DNA from: a virus
Strand: one strand, 5' to 3'
Length of the DNA: 39,639 nucleotides
IMG/VR virus record: IMGVR_UViG_3300030106_004864
Span: 1-39,639 of that record
The translations under genes and the position numbers were made by a program. The notes under the pieces are model-generated. The model was not told where the DNA came from and did not search any database. It worked only from the letters and a program-made list of their open reading frames with translations. Positions 5,917 to 14,529 of this stretch are shown in pieces. Each line of letters starts with the position of its first letter. Position 1 is the stretch's first letter.

Positions 5917-7946
5917 TGGCGAAAATGGATGACATTGAACTGCACTCAATCGTGCAGGGCGAGATGGAACAGGCTGTCAATTACCACGACACCGAATTTG
6001 CGGCTGATCGCATTGACGCAATGAATTACTACCTGGGCGAACCGCTTGGCAATGAGCGTGATGGTCGAAGCAAGGTAATTCAAACTGAAGTGGCTGATGT
6101 AATTGATGGGATATTGCCCCAACTTGTCAAAATATTTACGACCACTGATGATTTCGTAAAGTTTGAGCCAAGAGGCCCAGAGGACGTTGAGGCTGCAAAA
6201 CAGGCTACGGAATACGTTAATTTTATTTTGAATGCTGATAATGACGGCTGGCTTATTTTTCATCACTGGATGAAAGACGCACTGATTTCAAAGGCTGGTA
6301 TTGTCAAAAGTTATTTCGATGAAAAGGAGATCATCACTGAAGATTCTTATGAGGGTTTAAGCGAAGAAGAATTAACCGCATTGCTCATGGATGAAGAAAT
6401 TGAGATTCTTGAGCAAGAGGCGAGGGAAGTGGGCGAACCTCAGATAACCCCTGATGGTCAAATGATGCCAGCCCCGATGGTCTTTGACATTAAGGTACGA
6501 AAGACCACTAAAGATGGTCGTGTAAAAATCGAGAATATACCACCCGAAGAATTTTTATTTAATCAACGGGCAAAGGATTTAGACGATTGCCGTTTTGTTG
6601 CCCATCGTACCGAAATGACGGTGAGCGACCTTGTAAGCATGGGTTATGACCAAGAAGAAATAGAACGCTATGCGGGGTATACGGAAACCGACACACTCAA
6701 TGAAAAACAGGCACGTTTTCAAGACCTTGAAAGTGCTGTTGGTGATGAATCAGGTGATCCATCCATGCGGGATGTGCTTGTTACCGAAGTTTACATAAAG
6801 ATCGACTACAACAACGATGGCAAGGCTTCAATACGCCGTCTTCTTTGTGTAGGAAGTTCTTATGAGATATTGGAAAACGAGCCTTATTATATGTTTCCGT
6901 TTTCTGTTATTTCACCCATCCTTATGCCTCACAGACTAATCGGGCGAAGTGTTGCCGAACTGGTTATGGATTTGCAGCAAAGCAAGACTGCAATTCTGCG
7001 GCAATGCCTTGACAATCTGTATCTCCAAAATAATGCACGGGTTGGCGTTGTTGAAGGACAGGTCAATATTGATGATGTCATTTCTGCAAGACCGGGTGGT
7101 GTTGTCAGAATGAGAGCGCCGGGAATGGTGCAGCCTCTTACTACACCCAGCGTAGCGGATGGTGCATTTCCGCTTCTTTCTTATATGGATCAAGTGCGTG
7201 AGATGCGTACAGGTTTATCAAAAGCCAGTATGGGTCTTGATCCTGATGCGTTGCAATCCAGCACCGCTACGGCTGTTGCCGCGACCGTCAGTGCAGCGCA
7301 AGCCAAGGTAGAAATGATTGCGCGGGTTTTTGCAGAGACAGGTGTTAAACGCCTTATGAAATGTATTTTGCAACTTGTGCAGAAACATCAGCAACAGCCT
7401 CGCATGGTGCGCTTGAGAAATACTTTTGTGCCGATGGACCCGCAGATGTGGGACAATGAATTTGATGTGAGTGTGAATGTTGGCCTCGGCAATGGCGACG
7501 ATCAGCAAAAAGCGGCGATGCTTGCCCAGGTTGCGGCAAAACAGGAACAGGTCTTGACCCAGATGGGAATGGATAATCCGCTTTGTACAATGGGCCAGTA
7601 TCGAAACACTCTGCAAAGAATGCTGGAAGCCAGCGGTCATAAAGATATTGATAATTATTTTCTTGATCCCGACAATTTGCCGCCGGAACTGCAACAGAAA
7701 ATACAGCAGAAAATGCAAGCGCCACAAAACAACGAGGAACAGCAAAAGCTTCAACTCGAAAAAATGAAAGTTGAGGCTGAATTACAGCTTGCCCGTGAAA
7801 AGATGATGGCTGAACTGGAATTGAAAAAACAGGAAATGGAAATGAAGAACCAGTTGCGGATGAAAGAGATGGAGTTTGAAGCCCAGCTTAGAAGCATCGA
7901 AGCATCATCCGGGACTGATATTTCAACGAACATACCAAGAGCATAG
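5916..7946 (+). CDS. P22-like portal protein
   Basis: A 676-residue portal, the dodecameric ring through which DNA enters and leaves the head. Features typical of P22-like portals are visible. EVADVIDGILPQLVKIF is followed by the conserved DGWLIFHHWMKDALI segment near residue 100. A wing-like acidic region then ends in IENIPPEEFLFN, and FPFSVISPILMPHRLIGRSV lies at about 325-345. The last 90 residues are a Gln/Glu/Lys/Met-rich coiled coil, like the barrel helix of P22 portals. The start is coupled to the preceding tiny gene. Length is close to the 725 residues of P22 gp1. Confidence 0.9.
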   Translation: MAKMDDIELHSIVQGEMEQAVNYHDTEFAADRIDAMNYYLGEPLGNERDGRSKVIQTEVADVIDGILPQLVKIFTTTDDFVKFEPRGPEDVEAAKQATEYVNFILNADNDGWLIFHHWMKDALISKAGIVKSYFDEKEIITEDSYEGLSEEELTALLMDEEIEILEQEAREVGEPQITPDGQMMPAPMVFDIKVRKTTKDGRVKIENIPPEEFLFNQRAKDLDDCRFVAHRTEMTVSDLVSMGYDQEEIERYAGYTETDTLNEKQARFQDLESAVGDESGDPSMRDVLVTEVYIKIDYNNDGKASIRRLLCVGSSYEILENEPYYMFPFSVISPILMPHRLIGRSVAELVMDLQQSKTAILRQCLDNLYLQNNARVGVVEGQVNIDDVISARPGGVVRMRAPGMVQPLTTPSVADGAFPLLSYMDQVREMRTGLSKASMGLDPDALQSSTATAVAATVSAAQAKVEMIARVFAETGVKRLMKCILQLVQKHQQQPRMVRLRNTFVPMDPQMWDNEFDVSVNVGLGNGDDQQKAAMLAQVAAKQEQVLTQMGMDNPLCTMGQYRNTLQRMLEASGHKDIDNYFLDPDNLPPELQQKIQQKMQAPQNNEEQQKLQLEKMKVEAELQLAREKMMAELELKKQEMEMKNQLRMKEMEFEAQLRSIEASSGTDISTNIPRA

Positions 7947-7948
7947 AC

Positions 7949-8218
7949 ATGGCTGATGAAGGACGGTTACGCGATGAAATGAATCGCGGTTCCAAGGCGG
8001 CAGAAGTATTAAGAAATCCTGTATTTGATGAAGCGTTTTCAATACTGCAAAAGCGTTACATACAGGCGTGGGTTGATACCCCAGCCGATCAGATTGAAGA
8101 AAGAGAGCGTCTTTATCAAAGCGTTCATGTCTTGCAAGATATATACGATCAACTTGAAGCTGTTATGACCACAGGCGCAATGGCTTCAGAAGAATTGGAC
8201 GCAAACAGCGTTCACTAG
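7949..8218 (+). CDS. Small conserved protein between portal and scaffold
   Basis: An 89-residue, mostly helical protein (RGSKAAEVLRNPVFDEAF, then SILQKRYIQAWVDTP). I have seen related short proteins at this position in other P22-like phages, without an assigned function. The gene starts two bases after the portal stop and ends about 60 bases before the scaffold gene. No membrane segment or metal motif is present. A head-assembly accessory role is inferred from position only. Confidence 0.7.
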   Translation: MADEGRLRDEMNRGSKAAEVLRNPVFDEAFSILQKRYIQAWVDTPADQIEERERLYQSVHVLQDIYDQLEAVMTTGAMASEELDANSVH

Positions 8219-8282
8219 AATCCTGCCACAGGCCGGATGACCAAGCCCCAACGGGCAGTCTAACATCCTTTGGAGAAACATT

Positions 8283-9308
8283 ATGGCTGAAGCAACCCTT
8301 GAGAATGGGACTTCATTACTATCACGGGAAGATGCCGTGAATTTACTTCTGGCAAACGATACCCCTGAAGAGGATAAGGTTGAAGTTAGCGAGGAGGCAC
8401 CGTTAGAAGTCGAAGAGACTTCTGATGAGGACACCGAAGCCGATGAGGTAGAGGTCGAAGCGGAAGCAGAAGAATCTGATTCTGAGGAAGTCGAAGAAGA
8501 CGAACCCGAAGAAGAAGAGGAAGCTGAAGAAGCACCCGTAGTTGAAGAACCACAGCGCTACCGCGTCAAAGCTGGCGAGGAAGAGGTTGAGGTTACGCTG
8601 GACGAATTAAGAAATTCGTATATGCGTAATGCAGACTACACCAGGAAAACCCAGCAAGTCGCAGAGGAGCGTAAAGCTGCTGAAGCGGAACTGGAACACC
8701 TGCAAGGCGAACGAAACCGTTACGCCGACCAGCTTGAGACTTTGGAGCAAGCCCTTAGTCAACAGGAGCCACCCCAGGAATATTGGGATAAGCTGTATCA
8801 AGAAAACCCGATGGAATACACTCGGCAAAAAGACCTTGCGCGAGATCGCAAGGATGCTTTGCAGAATATTGAACAGGAGAAACAGAGAGTACAGCAAGAA
8901 CAAATGACGCAACTGCAAGCCCAGGCTGAAAAGCAAATGGCACAGGAGCGTATTAGACTGACCGAATTAATTCCCGAATGGACTGATTCTCAAAAAGCCC
9001 AAGCGGAAAAAAATGAAGTCATTACCTACGCGCAAAGGTATGGATATTCAAATGACGAATTAAGTCGGGTTAGTGATAGCCGTGCAGTCGCTTTGATGAG
9101 GAAAGCAATGTTATATGACAAGCTCATGGAAGCAAAACCAGCGGCAACAAAAAGAACGACCAAGGCTCCGAAAATGACCAAAAGCGGCCAGCCTCAAAGT
9201 AAGAAGCAAAAAACTCAAAGGCGAAGGCGTGATGCCCTCGCGAATATCGGTAAGCAAAAAGGCAGAAATGCAATGGATGCTGCCGTTGATTATCTTCTTA
9301 CTAAATAG
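8283..9308 (+). CDS. Scaffolding protein
   Basis: A 341-residue protein directly upstream of the capsid gene. The N-terminal third is an extremely acidic Glu/Asp/Val run (about residues 30-90). Then comes a motif seen in many phage scaffolds, YRVKAGEEEVEVTLDELRN with YMRNADYTRKTQ (about 92-120). A long Gln/Glu-rich coiled coil (about 120-225) follows, and the Lys-rich C-terminus would contact the capsid protein. This layout is typical of podophage scaffolds that guide procapsid assembly and leave before maturation. A GGAG precedes the ATG at good spacing. Confidence 0.85.
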   Translation: MAEATLENGTSLLSREDAVNLLLANDTPEEDKVEVSEEAPLEVEETSDEDTEADEVEVEAEAEESDSEEVEEDEPEEEEEAEEAPVVEEPQRYRVKAGEEEVEVTLDELRNSYMRNADYTRKTQQVAEERKAAEAELEHLQGERNRYADQLETLEQALSQQEPPQEYWDKLYQENPMEYTRQKDLARDRKDALQNIEQEKQRVQQEQMTQLQAQAEKQMAQERIRLTELIPEWTDSQKAQAEKNEVITYAQRYGYSNDELSRVSDSRAVALMRKAMLYDKLMEAKPAATKRTTKAPKMTKSGQPQSKKQKTQRRRRDALANIGKQKGRNAMDAAVDYLLTK

Positions 9309-9318
9309 GAGGCCAATT

Positions 9319-10792
9319 ATGGCTACATGGACTACTTCTAATGCCATTGGACAGCGCGAGTCGTTATCTGATGTCATTACAAGGATTGACCCAGATGAGA
9401 CACCAATTTTCTCAAATGGGAAAAAAGAAACCACGAAAGCGGTTTTTCACGAATGGCAGGTTTGAAAGAGCCTCGCTAGGCTGCAAAGTCTAGTTGTAAC
9501 TGGGTGAATTGCTGGGAACCCCTACCGAGAAATCGAAGGGCAATCAGCAGCCAAGCCTCGCAAGAGGAAGGTTCAACGGCCATCCCGAAAGGGAGTAGGG
9601 TTAAGTAACCCGAAGCGCCCAGCCCCATATATAATGGGTGAAGATATGGTCTGCTCTGCATAGCATAATATGCAGCAGCCTTTTATAAGGCGAATTAAGA
9701 TTAACGACCTTAATTGAACATAACGTCAAGAGCTTGCCGCTGCTGTTGACACGAACTACGTCAACGAAGGTGCAGATTTTAGTTATGTAAATCCCTCGGC
9801 TACTACAAGACTTGGGAATTACCACCAAATATCTGTGCAAGCAGCACAAGTTTCCGGCACGTTAGATGCAGTAGATGTCGCGGGTCGGGACAAAGAAACG
9901 GCTTATGTTAAAATACTGAAAGGTATTGAACAACGCCGTGACATAGAGAAGGCTCTGTTTAAGAACGAAGCTCGTTCTTCTTCTGATCCTCGTAAGGCTG
10001 GAAAATTCCTGTCTTACATCACTAACATGGAGCTAATCTCAGCTTCAACTACCCCTGCTGGAACTGGCGCAAACGTATCAGACATGGCTGGAACGAATGC
10101 GGCACTAACTCTGGCAAAAATCGACAGTGCTATGAAAATGGCATATGACGATGGTGGACAACCGGACATGATGGTTGTTTCACCAGCAAACAAGGTTGCG
10201 TTTTCTGATTTGTCTAGCGGCAGTGCAGTAACCAACCAATTGCATATGACTGCCAATGCTCCAACCGATGCGATTATAATCGGTTCCGTAAACAAGTATG
10301 CGGCTTAACTAGAGAAATCTGTTTTGAGAATCTGGTGAACTCAGGGAAACTCTGGCAACAGACAATCCTGATCCAAGCCTCTTTTTTAAGAGGAAGGTGC
10401 AACGACCATCCCGAAAGGGAGTAGGCTGGAAGCCCAGCCGAAGCGCCAGACACCCTTATGGGTGATGATATGGTCTGATCTGTACAGGTGCAAGCAATGT
10501 ACAGCAGCGAAAGCGGTCTTAGTTTAGCGAACTAAGGCGAACATAATGATCTATGTATCTTACGGACTTTGGCACGTTGAATGTTGTGATTGATCGTCAA
10601 GCAGCTAACACTGAACTCTTGCTGCTCGACAAAGACCACTACAGTTTAGGCCACTTGCCTGGACGTATGTTCTCGGTAAGCGATGTCGCCCCCGTTGGCG
10701 ATGCTACCCGCTTCTCAATTGTGAGTGAGTGGACGCTTATTATGGACGCTCCAAAAGCACACGCTGCTGTCGTGGATCTTTCAACCACTTAA
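9319..10792 (+). CDS. Major capsid protein, three exons split by two group I introns (316 residues after splicing)
   Basis: Exons are 9319-9461, 9726-10289 and 10549-10792. Joined they give an uninterrupted 316-residue SU10/DUF5309-type capsid protein. Exon 1 ends in the family motif FHEWQ. Splicing gives HEWQV-QELAAAVDTNYVNEGA, and the second junction gives IIIGSV-SMYLTDFGTLNVV, both as expected for the family. Each junction splits a Val codon after its second base (V48 and V236). Unspliced, frame 1 stops at 9463 and exon 2 stops at 10306, so no full-length protein can be made without splicing. AGGAGG precedes the ATG. Scaffold lies upstream and a hairpin downstream. Confidence 0.92.
9462..9725 (+). 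ncRNA. Group I intron 1 in the major capsid gene (264 nt)
   Basis: The 5' exon AGGU pairs with intron GCCU to give P1 with the required U-G pair at the splice site. The intron ends in G at 9725. Core elements are readable. P4 pairs GCTG with CAGC (AATTGCTGGGAA and AATCAGCAGCC). A CCCGAAAGGG GNRA hairpin (P8-like) lies at 9584-9593, and P7 pairs GGCCAT (9578-9583) with ATGGTC (9646-9651). The S-like AAGATATGGTC precedes the 3' domain. No open frame long enough for an endonuclease is present. The arrangement resembles the T4 td type. Confidence 0.9.
10290..10548 (+). ncRNA. Group I intron 2 in the major capsid gene (259 nt)
   Basis: Exon CCGU pairs with intron GCGG (P1, U-G at the site), and the intron ends in G at 10548. 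P4 pairs TCAGG with CCTGA, so both strands differ from intron 1 but stay complementary. P7 pairs GACCAT (10404-10409) with ATGGTC (10470-10475), with the same GAAA-capped hairpin between. It shares with intron 1 the stretch AAGAGGAAGGT, the following core, and the end GAACATAA followed by C or T and then G. The two introns are therefore related. No endonuclease frame is present. Confidence 0.9.
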
Positions 10793-10800
10793 TCCGTAAC

Positions 10801-10824
10801 GGGAGAGGTGTAAAAACCTCTCCC
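10801..10824 (+). terminator. Perfect hairpin after the capsid gene
   Basis: GGGAGAGGT (10801-10809) and ACCTCTCCC (10816-10824) form a perfect 9-bp stem with a 6-nt loop, starting 9 bases after the capsid stop. The bases after it (ACTTTATTT) are a weak T tract. It may be a partial terminator or a 3' stabiliser that keeps capsid mRNA in excess over the following genes. Confidence 0.7.
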
Positions 10825-10845
10825 ACTTTATTTAAAGAGAGAGAC

Positions 10846-11166
10846 ATGAAAAAACTTTTGACTGAAGATCGTGTGGCTGGAAAGAAAACGTATTTCCAGA
10901 CAGAAGGTGATGATACCCACGTTGTTACTGAACAAAAAGTCGATCATATCCTTGAGCATAACAAGCGCCAAGCGAATGATTGGAAGTCGGGCAGCATGAT
11001 TGGCAACACGCAGCGCCACCATCAGAAGGTCGCTGAAATTCCGGCAACCCTTTACTACGATCTGGTTAAAAAACTTGGTGATCCGCGCCACAATCTACAA
11101 GCATGGAAAAAGTGGCTAAATGATCCCGAAAACCGATTTTTTAGGTCTACAGGCGGCACAGTCTAA
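10846..11166 (+). CDS. Conserved phage structural protein downstream of capsid
   Basis: A 106-residue protein. It has the pattern EQKVDHILEHNKRQANDW, then an Ile/Pro segment (AEIPATLYYDLVKKLG) and NDPENRFFRSTGG at the end. Similar short proteins with DVEPILEHNK and LNDP...LRT patterns occur after capsid genes in many podoviruses, and their exact role is unassigned. The ATG at 10846 is chosen because the frame upstream of it runs through the hairpin and the purine stretch AAAGAGAGAG serves as ribosome site. Its stop overlaps the adaptor start by one base. Confidence 0.75.
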   Translation: MKKLLTEDRVAGKKTYFQTEGDDTHVVTEQKVDHILEHNKRQANDWKSGSMIGNTQRHHQKVAEIPATLYYDLVKKLGDPRHNLQAWKKWLNDPENRFFRSTGGTV

Positions 11167-11795
11167 TGGCGATAACAACCTACGCAGAATTACAAACGGC
11201 TTTGGATAACTGGCTTGCCAGAACAGACTTACAAAGCCGAACACCCGAATTTATTACCCTTGCCGAAGCAAGGATGAACCGTGAGCTTGAAACACGCTCA
11301 CAGGAAAAAAGGGCTACCTCTGCATTGGTTGCTGATGATCCATACGTAACCTTGCCAACCGATGTCAGGCGAATTAGGCATGTGCGTTTAAACACAAACC
11401 CCCGCACAATTTTGGGTTTCTATACGCCGACAGCGGTTGATATTGAACGGCCCAGCACAGGGACAGGCAAGCCAAAAATGTATTCGGTTGTCGGTGAAGA
11501 ACTCTATTTAAGGCCAACGCCGGACTCTACTTACGAACTTGAAATAGATTACATTGCCAATATCTCTGCTTTGAGTGACAGCAATACGTCAAACACAATT
11601 TTGACCCGTTATCCTGATGTGTATTTGCATGGCGCACTTACGGAAGCCTTTGGTTATCTGATGGATACCCAGAGACAGACTCAGCACGATACACTTTTTA
11701 GCCGCGCTATTACTGAAATAAAACTGGATGACGACCGCGCTAAATATGGCGGCAGTCCACTAACACTATCAACGGAATATGGAGAAATAGCATGA
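11166..11795 (+). CDS. Head-to-tail adaptor protein (SU10 adaptor-like)
   Basis: A 209-residue protein with the typical adaptor opening TYAELQTALDNWLAR. Next comes a helix with EFITLAEARMNRELETR, a beta region with VTLPTDVRRIRHVRL, and a C-terminal helix pair (YPDVYLHGALTEAFGYL). Proteins of this family form the ring below the portal in SU10-like podoviruses. The start is coupled to the upstream gene (TAATG) and the end overlaps the next gene by four bases. Confidence 0.82.
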   Translation: MAITTYAELQTALDNWLARTDLQSRTPEFITLAEARMNRELETRSQEKRATSALVADDPYVTLPTDVRRIRHVRLNTNPRTILGFYTPTAVDIERPSTGTGKPKMYSVVGEELYLRPTPDSTYELEIDYIANISALSDSNTSNTILTRYPDVYLHGALTEAFGYLMDTQRQTQHDTLFSRAITEIKLDDDRAKYGGSPLTLSTEYGEIA

Positions 11796-12181
11796 GTGCG
11801 CTTTCTGACACTTTGGAAAACACTATCCTTGATGCGATTTTGAGAAACACGTCCTATCAAGGGCCGTCAACGGTTTATATCGGACTCAACACCGCTTCTT
11901 TTACGGATGATGGCTCTGGCGGTACTGAAATATCTGGAAACGGATACGCCCGTCAGTCAATCGCTTTTGATGCCGCTTCTAGTGGGGCAACGGATAATAC
12001 GAGTACCGTGGATTTTCCAACGGCAACAGGAAGTTGGGGAACAATTAGTCATTGGGGTCTTTTTACGGCTTCAACTTCTGGTACTCTTTTAATACATGGT
12101 GCTTTTTCCGCGAGTAAGGCTGTTGCATCTGGTGACATTCTACGAATTGCGGCTGGTGAGCTTGATATAACGGCTGCCTGA
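11792..12181 (+). CDS. Small fiber-like minor structural protein
   Basis: A 129-residue, beta-rich protein. STVYIGLNTASFTDDGSG near the N-terminus, GNGYARQSIAFDAASSG in the middle, and a GTISHWGLFTAST stretch followed by a GTLLIHGAFSASK stretch fit a widespread small phage family. That family is often annotated as tail fiber or fibritin-like, and is probably a jelly-roll appendage domain. It is Thr/Ser/Ala-rich with no cysteines. It starts in an ATGA overlap with the adaptor gene and lies two bases ahead of the repeat protein gene. Confidence 0.75.
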   Translation: MSALSDTLENTILDAILRNTSYQGPSTVYIGLNTASFTDDGSGGTEISGNGYARQSIAFDAASSGATDNTSTVDFPTATGSWGTISHWGLFTASTSGTLLIHGAFSASKAVASGDILRIAAGELDITAA

Positions 12182-12182
12182 T

Positions 12183-12752
12183 ATGGCTGAGATCCACGGC
12201 CCCACTTTAGAGCAGCTAGACGATTGGGGAAATATTGATTCTCTTGATTCCTATGGAAATCTTGAAGACATTGCCAACTGGTCAAGGTTTGAGGCTTCTG
12301 CATCAGCCAGTGTAGCCGTCACCCAGACTAGTGCTTTAACACGCATACAGCCCGTATCCGGCTCTGCAAGTATTGCTTTAACTGAAAGCAGTGCGGTTAT
12401 TCGCTTACGAACTGTTTCTGCTTCAGAAAATATCGCTTTAACTGAAAGCAGCGCGGTTGTTCTAATTCTTTCTGTTTCTGGTTCAGCAAGTGCTGCTATT
12501 ACTGAAAGCAGTGCGGTTAAAAGAATACATTCGGTATCTGGCTCTTCTGATATTGCTATTACTGAAAGCGCAGCAGCTATCATTCTGGTAGGCGTTAGCG
12601 GAACGGCAAATATTACAATAAACGAAAGCAGTGCTGCACAACTGCTATGGAACTTGCCAACAGTTGATGATCCGGCGTTTAGCGTTATCGCTGCTGGCAG
12701 TCATACTTGGACAGAACAGACAACTGATAGTCATACTTGGAGCAACCAGTGA
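12183..12752 (+). CDS. Protein with six tandem 20-residue repeats
   Basis: A 189-residue protein. Residues 39-158 are six tandem 20-residue repeats whose consensus is close to SGSASIAITESSAV plus six variable, mostly hydrophobic or basic residues. Short sequences of this kind predict a beta-solenoid or stacked-sheet rod. The N-terminus (MAEIHGPTLEQLDDWGNID) is unique. The C-terminus carries a doubled SHTW motif (SHTWTEQ, SHTWSNQ). Context between adaptor and tail hub genes suggests a tail or appendage part. I do not recognise a named family. Confidence 0.72.
   Translation: MAEIHGPTLEQLDDWGNIDSLDSYGNLEDIANWSRFEASASASVAVTQTSALTRIQPVSGSASIALTESSAVIRLRTVSASENIALTESSAVVLILSVSGSASAAITESSAVKRIHSVSGSSDIAITESAAAIILVGVSGTANITINESSAAQLLWNLPTVDDPAFSVIAAGSHTWTEQTTDSHTWSNQ
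12297..12656 (+). repeat. 60-bp tandem repeats encoding 20-residue units
   Basis: Six imperfect 60-bp direct repeats lie inside the 12183-12752 gene. The best conserved part encodes ACTGAAAGCAGTGC or close variants (TESSA). Copy-number change by slippage would keep the frame, so the rod length could vary between strains. Confidence 0.85.
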
Positions 12753-14218
12753 TACCATTTGGTGAATTTGTACCCGATCAGCCGCACCTTGGAAATGCTG
12801 GTGCAACGGTTGCAAAAAACGTCATCCCTGCGTTAAAGGGCTATAGAAGCTATCGGCAACTAGCCGCAGTATCGGGCGCAGCAACTAATGACATTCTTGG
12901 AATGTATGCCGGAAAAGCTGATGATGGTGATACCTCTTTGTATGTTGGTGATAGTGCAAAATTATACAGGATGGATGCGTCAGATAGTTCCTTAACTGAT
13001 AAATCCAAAGGAGGAGGCTATTCAACCGCATCAGGCGATGTCTGGAAATTTGCTCAATTCGGTGAAACTTTATTAGCAACTAATTTTACCGATAATATCC
13101 AGACGGCAACCATAGACAGTGCCAGTGCATTTGCTGATCTTAGTGGTTCACCACCAAAGGCAAAATTTATTACAACCGTGAAAGATCAGGTCTTTTGTGG
13201 ATTTACAAATGATACGGACGGCGTGACTCCCTATCGAGTACGATGGTCTGCCATCAACAGTGCTACAGGATGGACAGTCGGAACAAGCTTATCAGACTAT
13301 CAGGACGTTGTTGATGTGGGTGATTGCACAGGGCTTGTTGGTGGTGAATATCTTATTGCTCTTTTTGAGCGAGGAATTGTTCGCGCCAGTTTTGTGGGCG
13401 CTCCACTTATTTACCAATTTGATCGTTTAACAAATCAGAAAGGATGTACGGTTCCAGGCAGTGTTGCAAGCGTTGGTGCGGGTCTTGTTTTCTTTTTAAG
13501 CGATGACGGCTTTCACATGTTAAAGGGCAATGAGATTGTCTCAATTGGTGCCGAAAAAGTTAATAAATGGTTTCTTAAGCGATTTAAAATAGCGAACAAG
13601 GAAAATATGGTCGCATCAGTTGACCCAATGAATCAAAATGTGATTTGGGCATATCCGAACACTGATTCCGAAGATGGATCAAATAACGAAATTTTAATTT
13701 ATAATTATAACTTAAACCGCTGGAGTTATGTTGAACAAAGTACAACGGCATTAGCGCCTCTTTTTTTAGCTGGATACACGCTTGAAAATCTTGATAATAT
13801 TAATTCAAGTATTGATTCTATTCCGGCAAGTCTGGATGACGGTATTTGGAAAGGCGGTACTTTTTTCTTTGCTGGTGCAAAAGATAAAAAGGTTCAGTCT
13901 TTTACAGGTGACCGATTGGAAGCGACGTTAGAAACAGGCGAGTTTGATGTTTCTCCAGGTAAGCGCAGTCTTGTTAATAATATTATTCCCTACGTTACGT
14001 CTGCATCAGGAACCGCGCCCACGATTTCCGCAGCGATTGGTTCAAGATTAAGGCAAAACGATGACGTTTCTTTCGGCACAACTTCAAGCCAGAATGCAGA
14101 TGGGTATTGCCCTGTTCGATCTAGTGGAACTTATCATCGTGTTCGTTTAAGCCTCTCAGGTGATTGGGAACAAGCCCAAGGTGTTGATGTTGATATTCAG
14201 CAAATGGGAATGCGCTGA
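12749..14218 (+). CDS. Conserved podophage tail (hub or stabilisation) protein
   Basis: A 489-residue protein. The start IPFGEFVPDQPHLGNAGATV followed by AKNVIPALKGYRSY is a well-known opening of a podophage tail protein. Later come GKADDGDTSLYVGDSAKLY, VRWSAINSATGW and VGGEYLIALFERGIVR, as in a beta-propeller-like tail hub or P22 gp10-like factor. GTG at 12749 is chosen because GGAG lies six bases ahead and it overlaps the upstream TGA by four bases. A TTG twelve bases further up is less likely. Confidence 0.78.
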   Translation: MIPFGEFVPDQPHLGNAGATVAKNVIPALKGYRSYRQLAAVSGAATNDILGMYAGKADDGDTSLYVGDSAKLYRMDASDSSLTDKSKGGGYSTASGDVWKFAQFGETLLATNFTDNIQTATIDSASAFADLSGSPPKAKFITTVKDQVFCGFTNDTDGVTPYRVRWSAINSATGWTVGTSLSDYQDVVDVGDCTGLVGGEYLIALFERGIVRASFVGAPLIYQFDRLTNQKGCTVPGSVASVGAGLVFFLSDDGFHMLKGNEIVSIGAEKVNKWFLKRFKIANKENMVASVDPMNQNVIWAYPNTDSEDGSNNEILIYNYNLNRWSYVEQSTTALAPLFLAGYTLENLDNINSSIDSIPASLDDGIWKGGTFFFAGAKDKKVQSFTGDRLEATLETGEFDVSPGKRSLVNNIIPYVTSASGTAPTISAAIGSRLRQNDDVSFGTTSSQNADGYCPVRSSGTYHRVRLSLSGDWEQAQGVDVDIQQMGMR

Positions 14219-14529
14219 TGGCGACTGCAAACTTTCGCGCTCTGTCGCCTTTTAGTGACCAGCGTGAAACCACAGAGGTCGTTAATAATATCCTTTCTGG
14301 AAAACTCAACGCGGTCGGTACGGTTACAATTACAAATTCTGCAACAACGACAGTGGTGAATGATTATAGAGTTGGTAAGGAAAGTGTAATTTTGCTCATG
14401 CCAACGACTAGTGCTGCGGCGGGTGAAATTGCTTCTACCTATGTTTCGGCAAGGGCTAAAAACAGTTTTACAATTACACATCCAAGTGCAACGACAAGCA
14501 GAATATTTGACTATGTTGTTATTGGGTAA
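14218..14529 (+). CDS. Small conserved tail-associated protein
   Basis: A 103-residue, beta-rich protein. GTVTITNSATTTVVND, then VILLMPTTSAAAGEIASTYVS and NSFTITHPSATTSR match a small family found beside podophage tail genes, with no assigned role. The start is coupled to the upstream stop (TGATG). The C-terminal end overlaps the next gene by 17 bases. Confidence 0.75.
   Translation: MATANFRALSPFSDQRETTEVVNNILSGKLNAVGTVTITNSATTTVVNDYRVGKESVILLMPTTSAAAGEIASTYVSARAKNSFTITHPSATTSRIFDYVVIG

Noticed and set aside
9462-9725. Capsid frame break as frameshift, sequencing error or pseudogene
   Set aside because: The insert has full group I intron features, its removal restores frame and conserved motifs exactly, and a second insert behaves the same way.
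11907-12092. Second frame inside the fiber-like gene
   Set aside because: It is fully contained in a well-supported gene and has no ribosome site or family resemblance.
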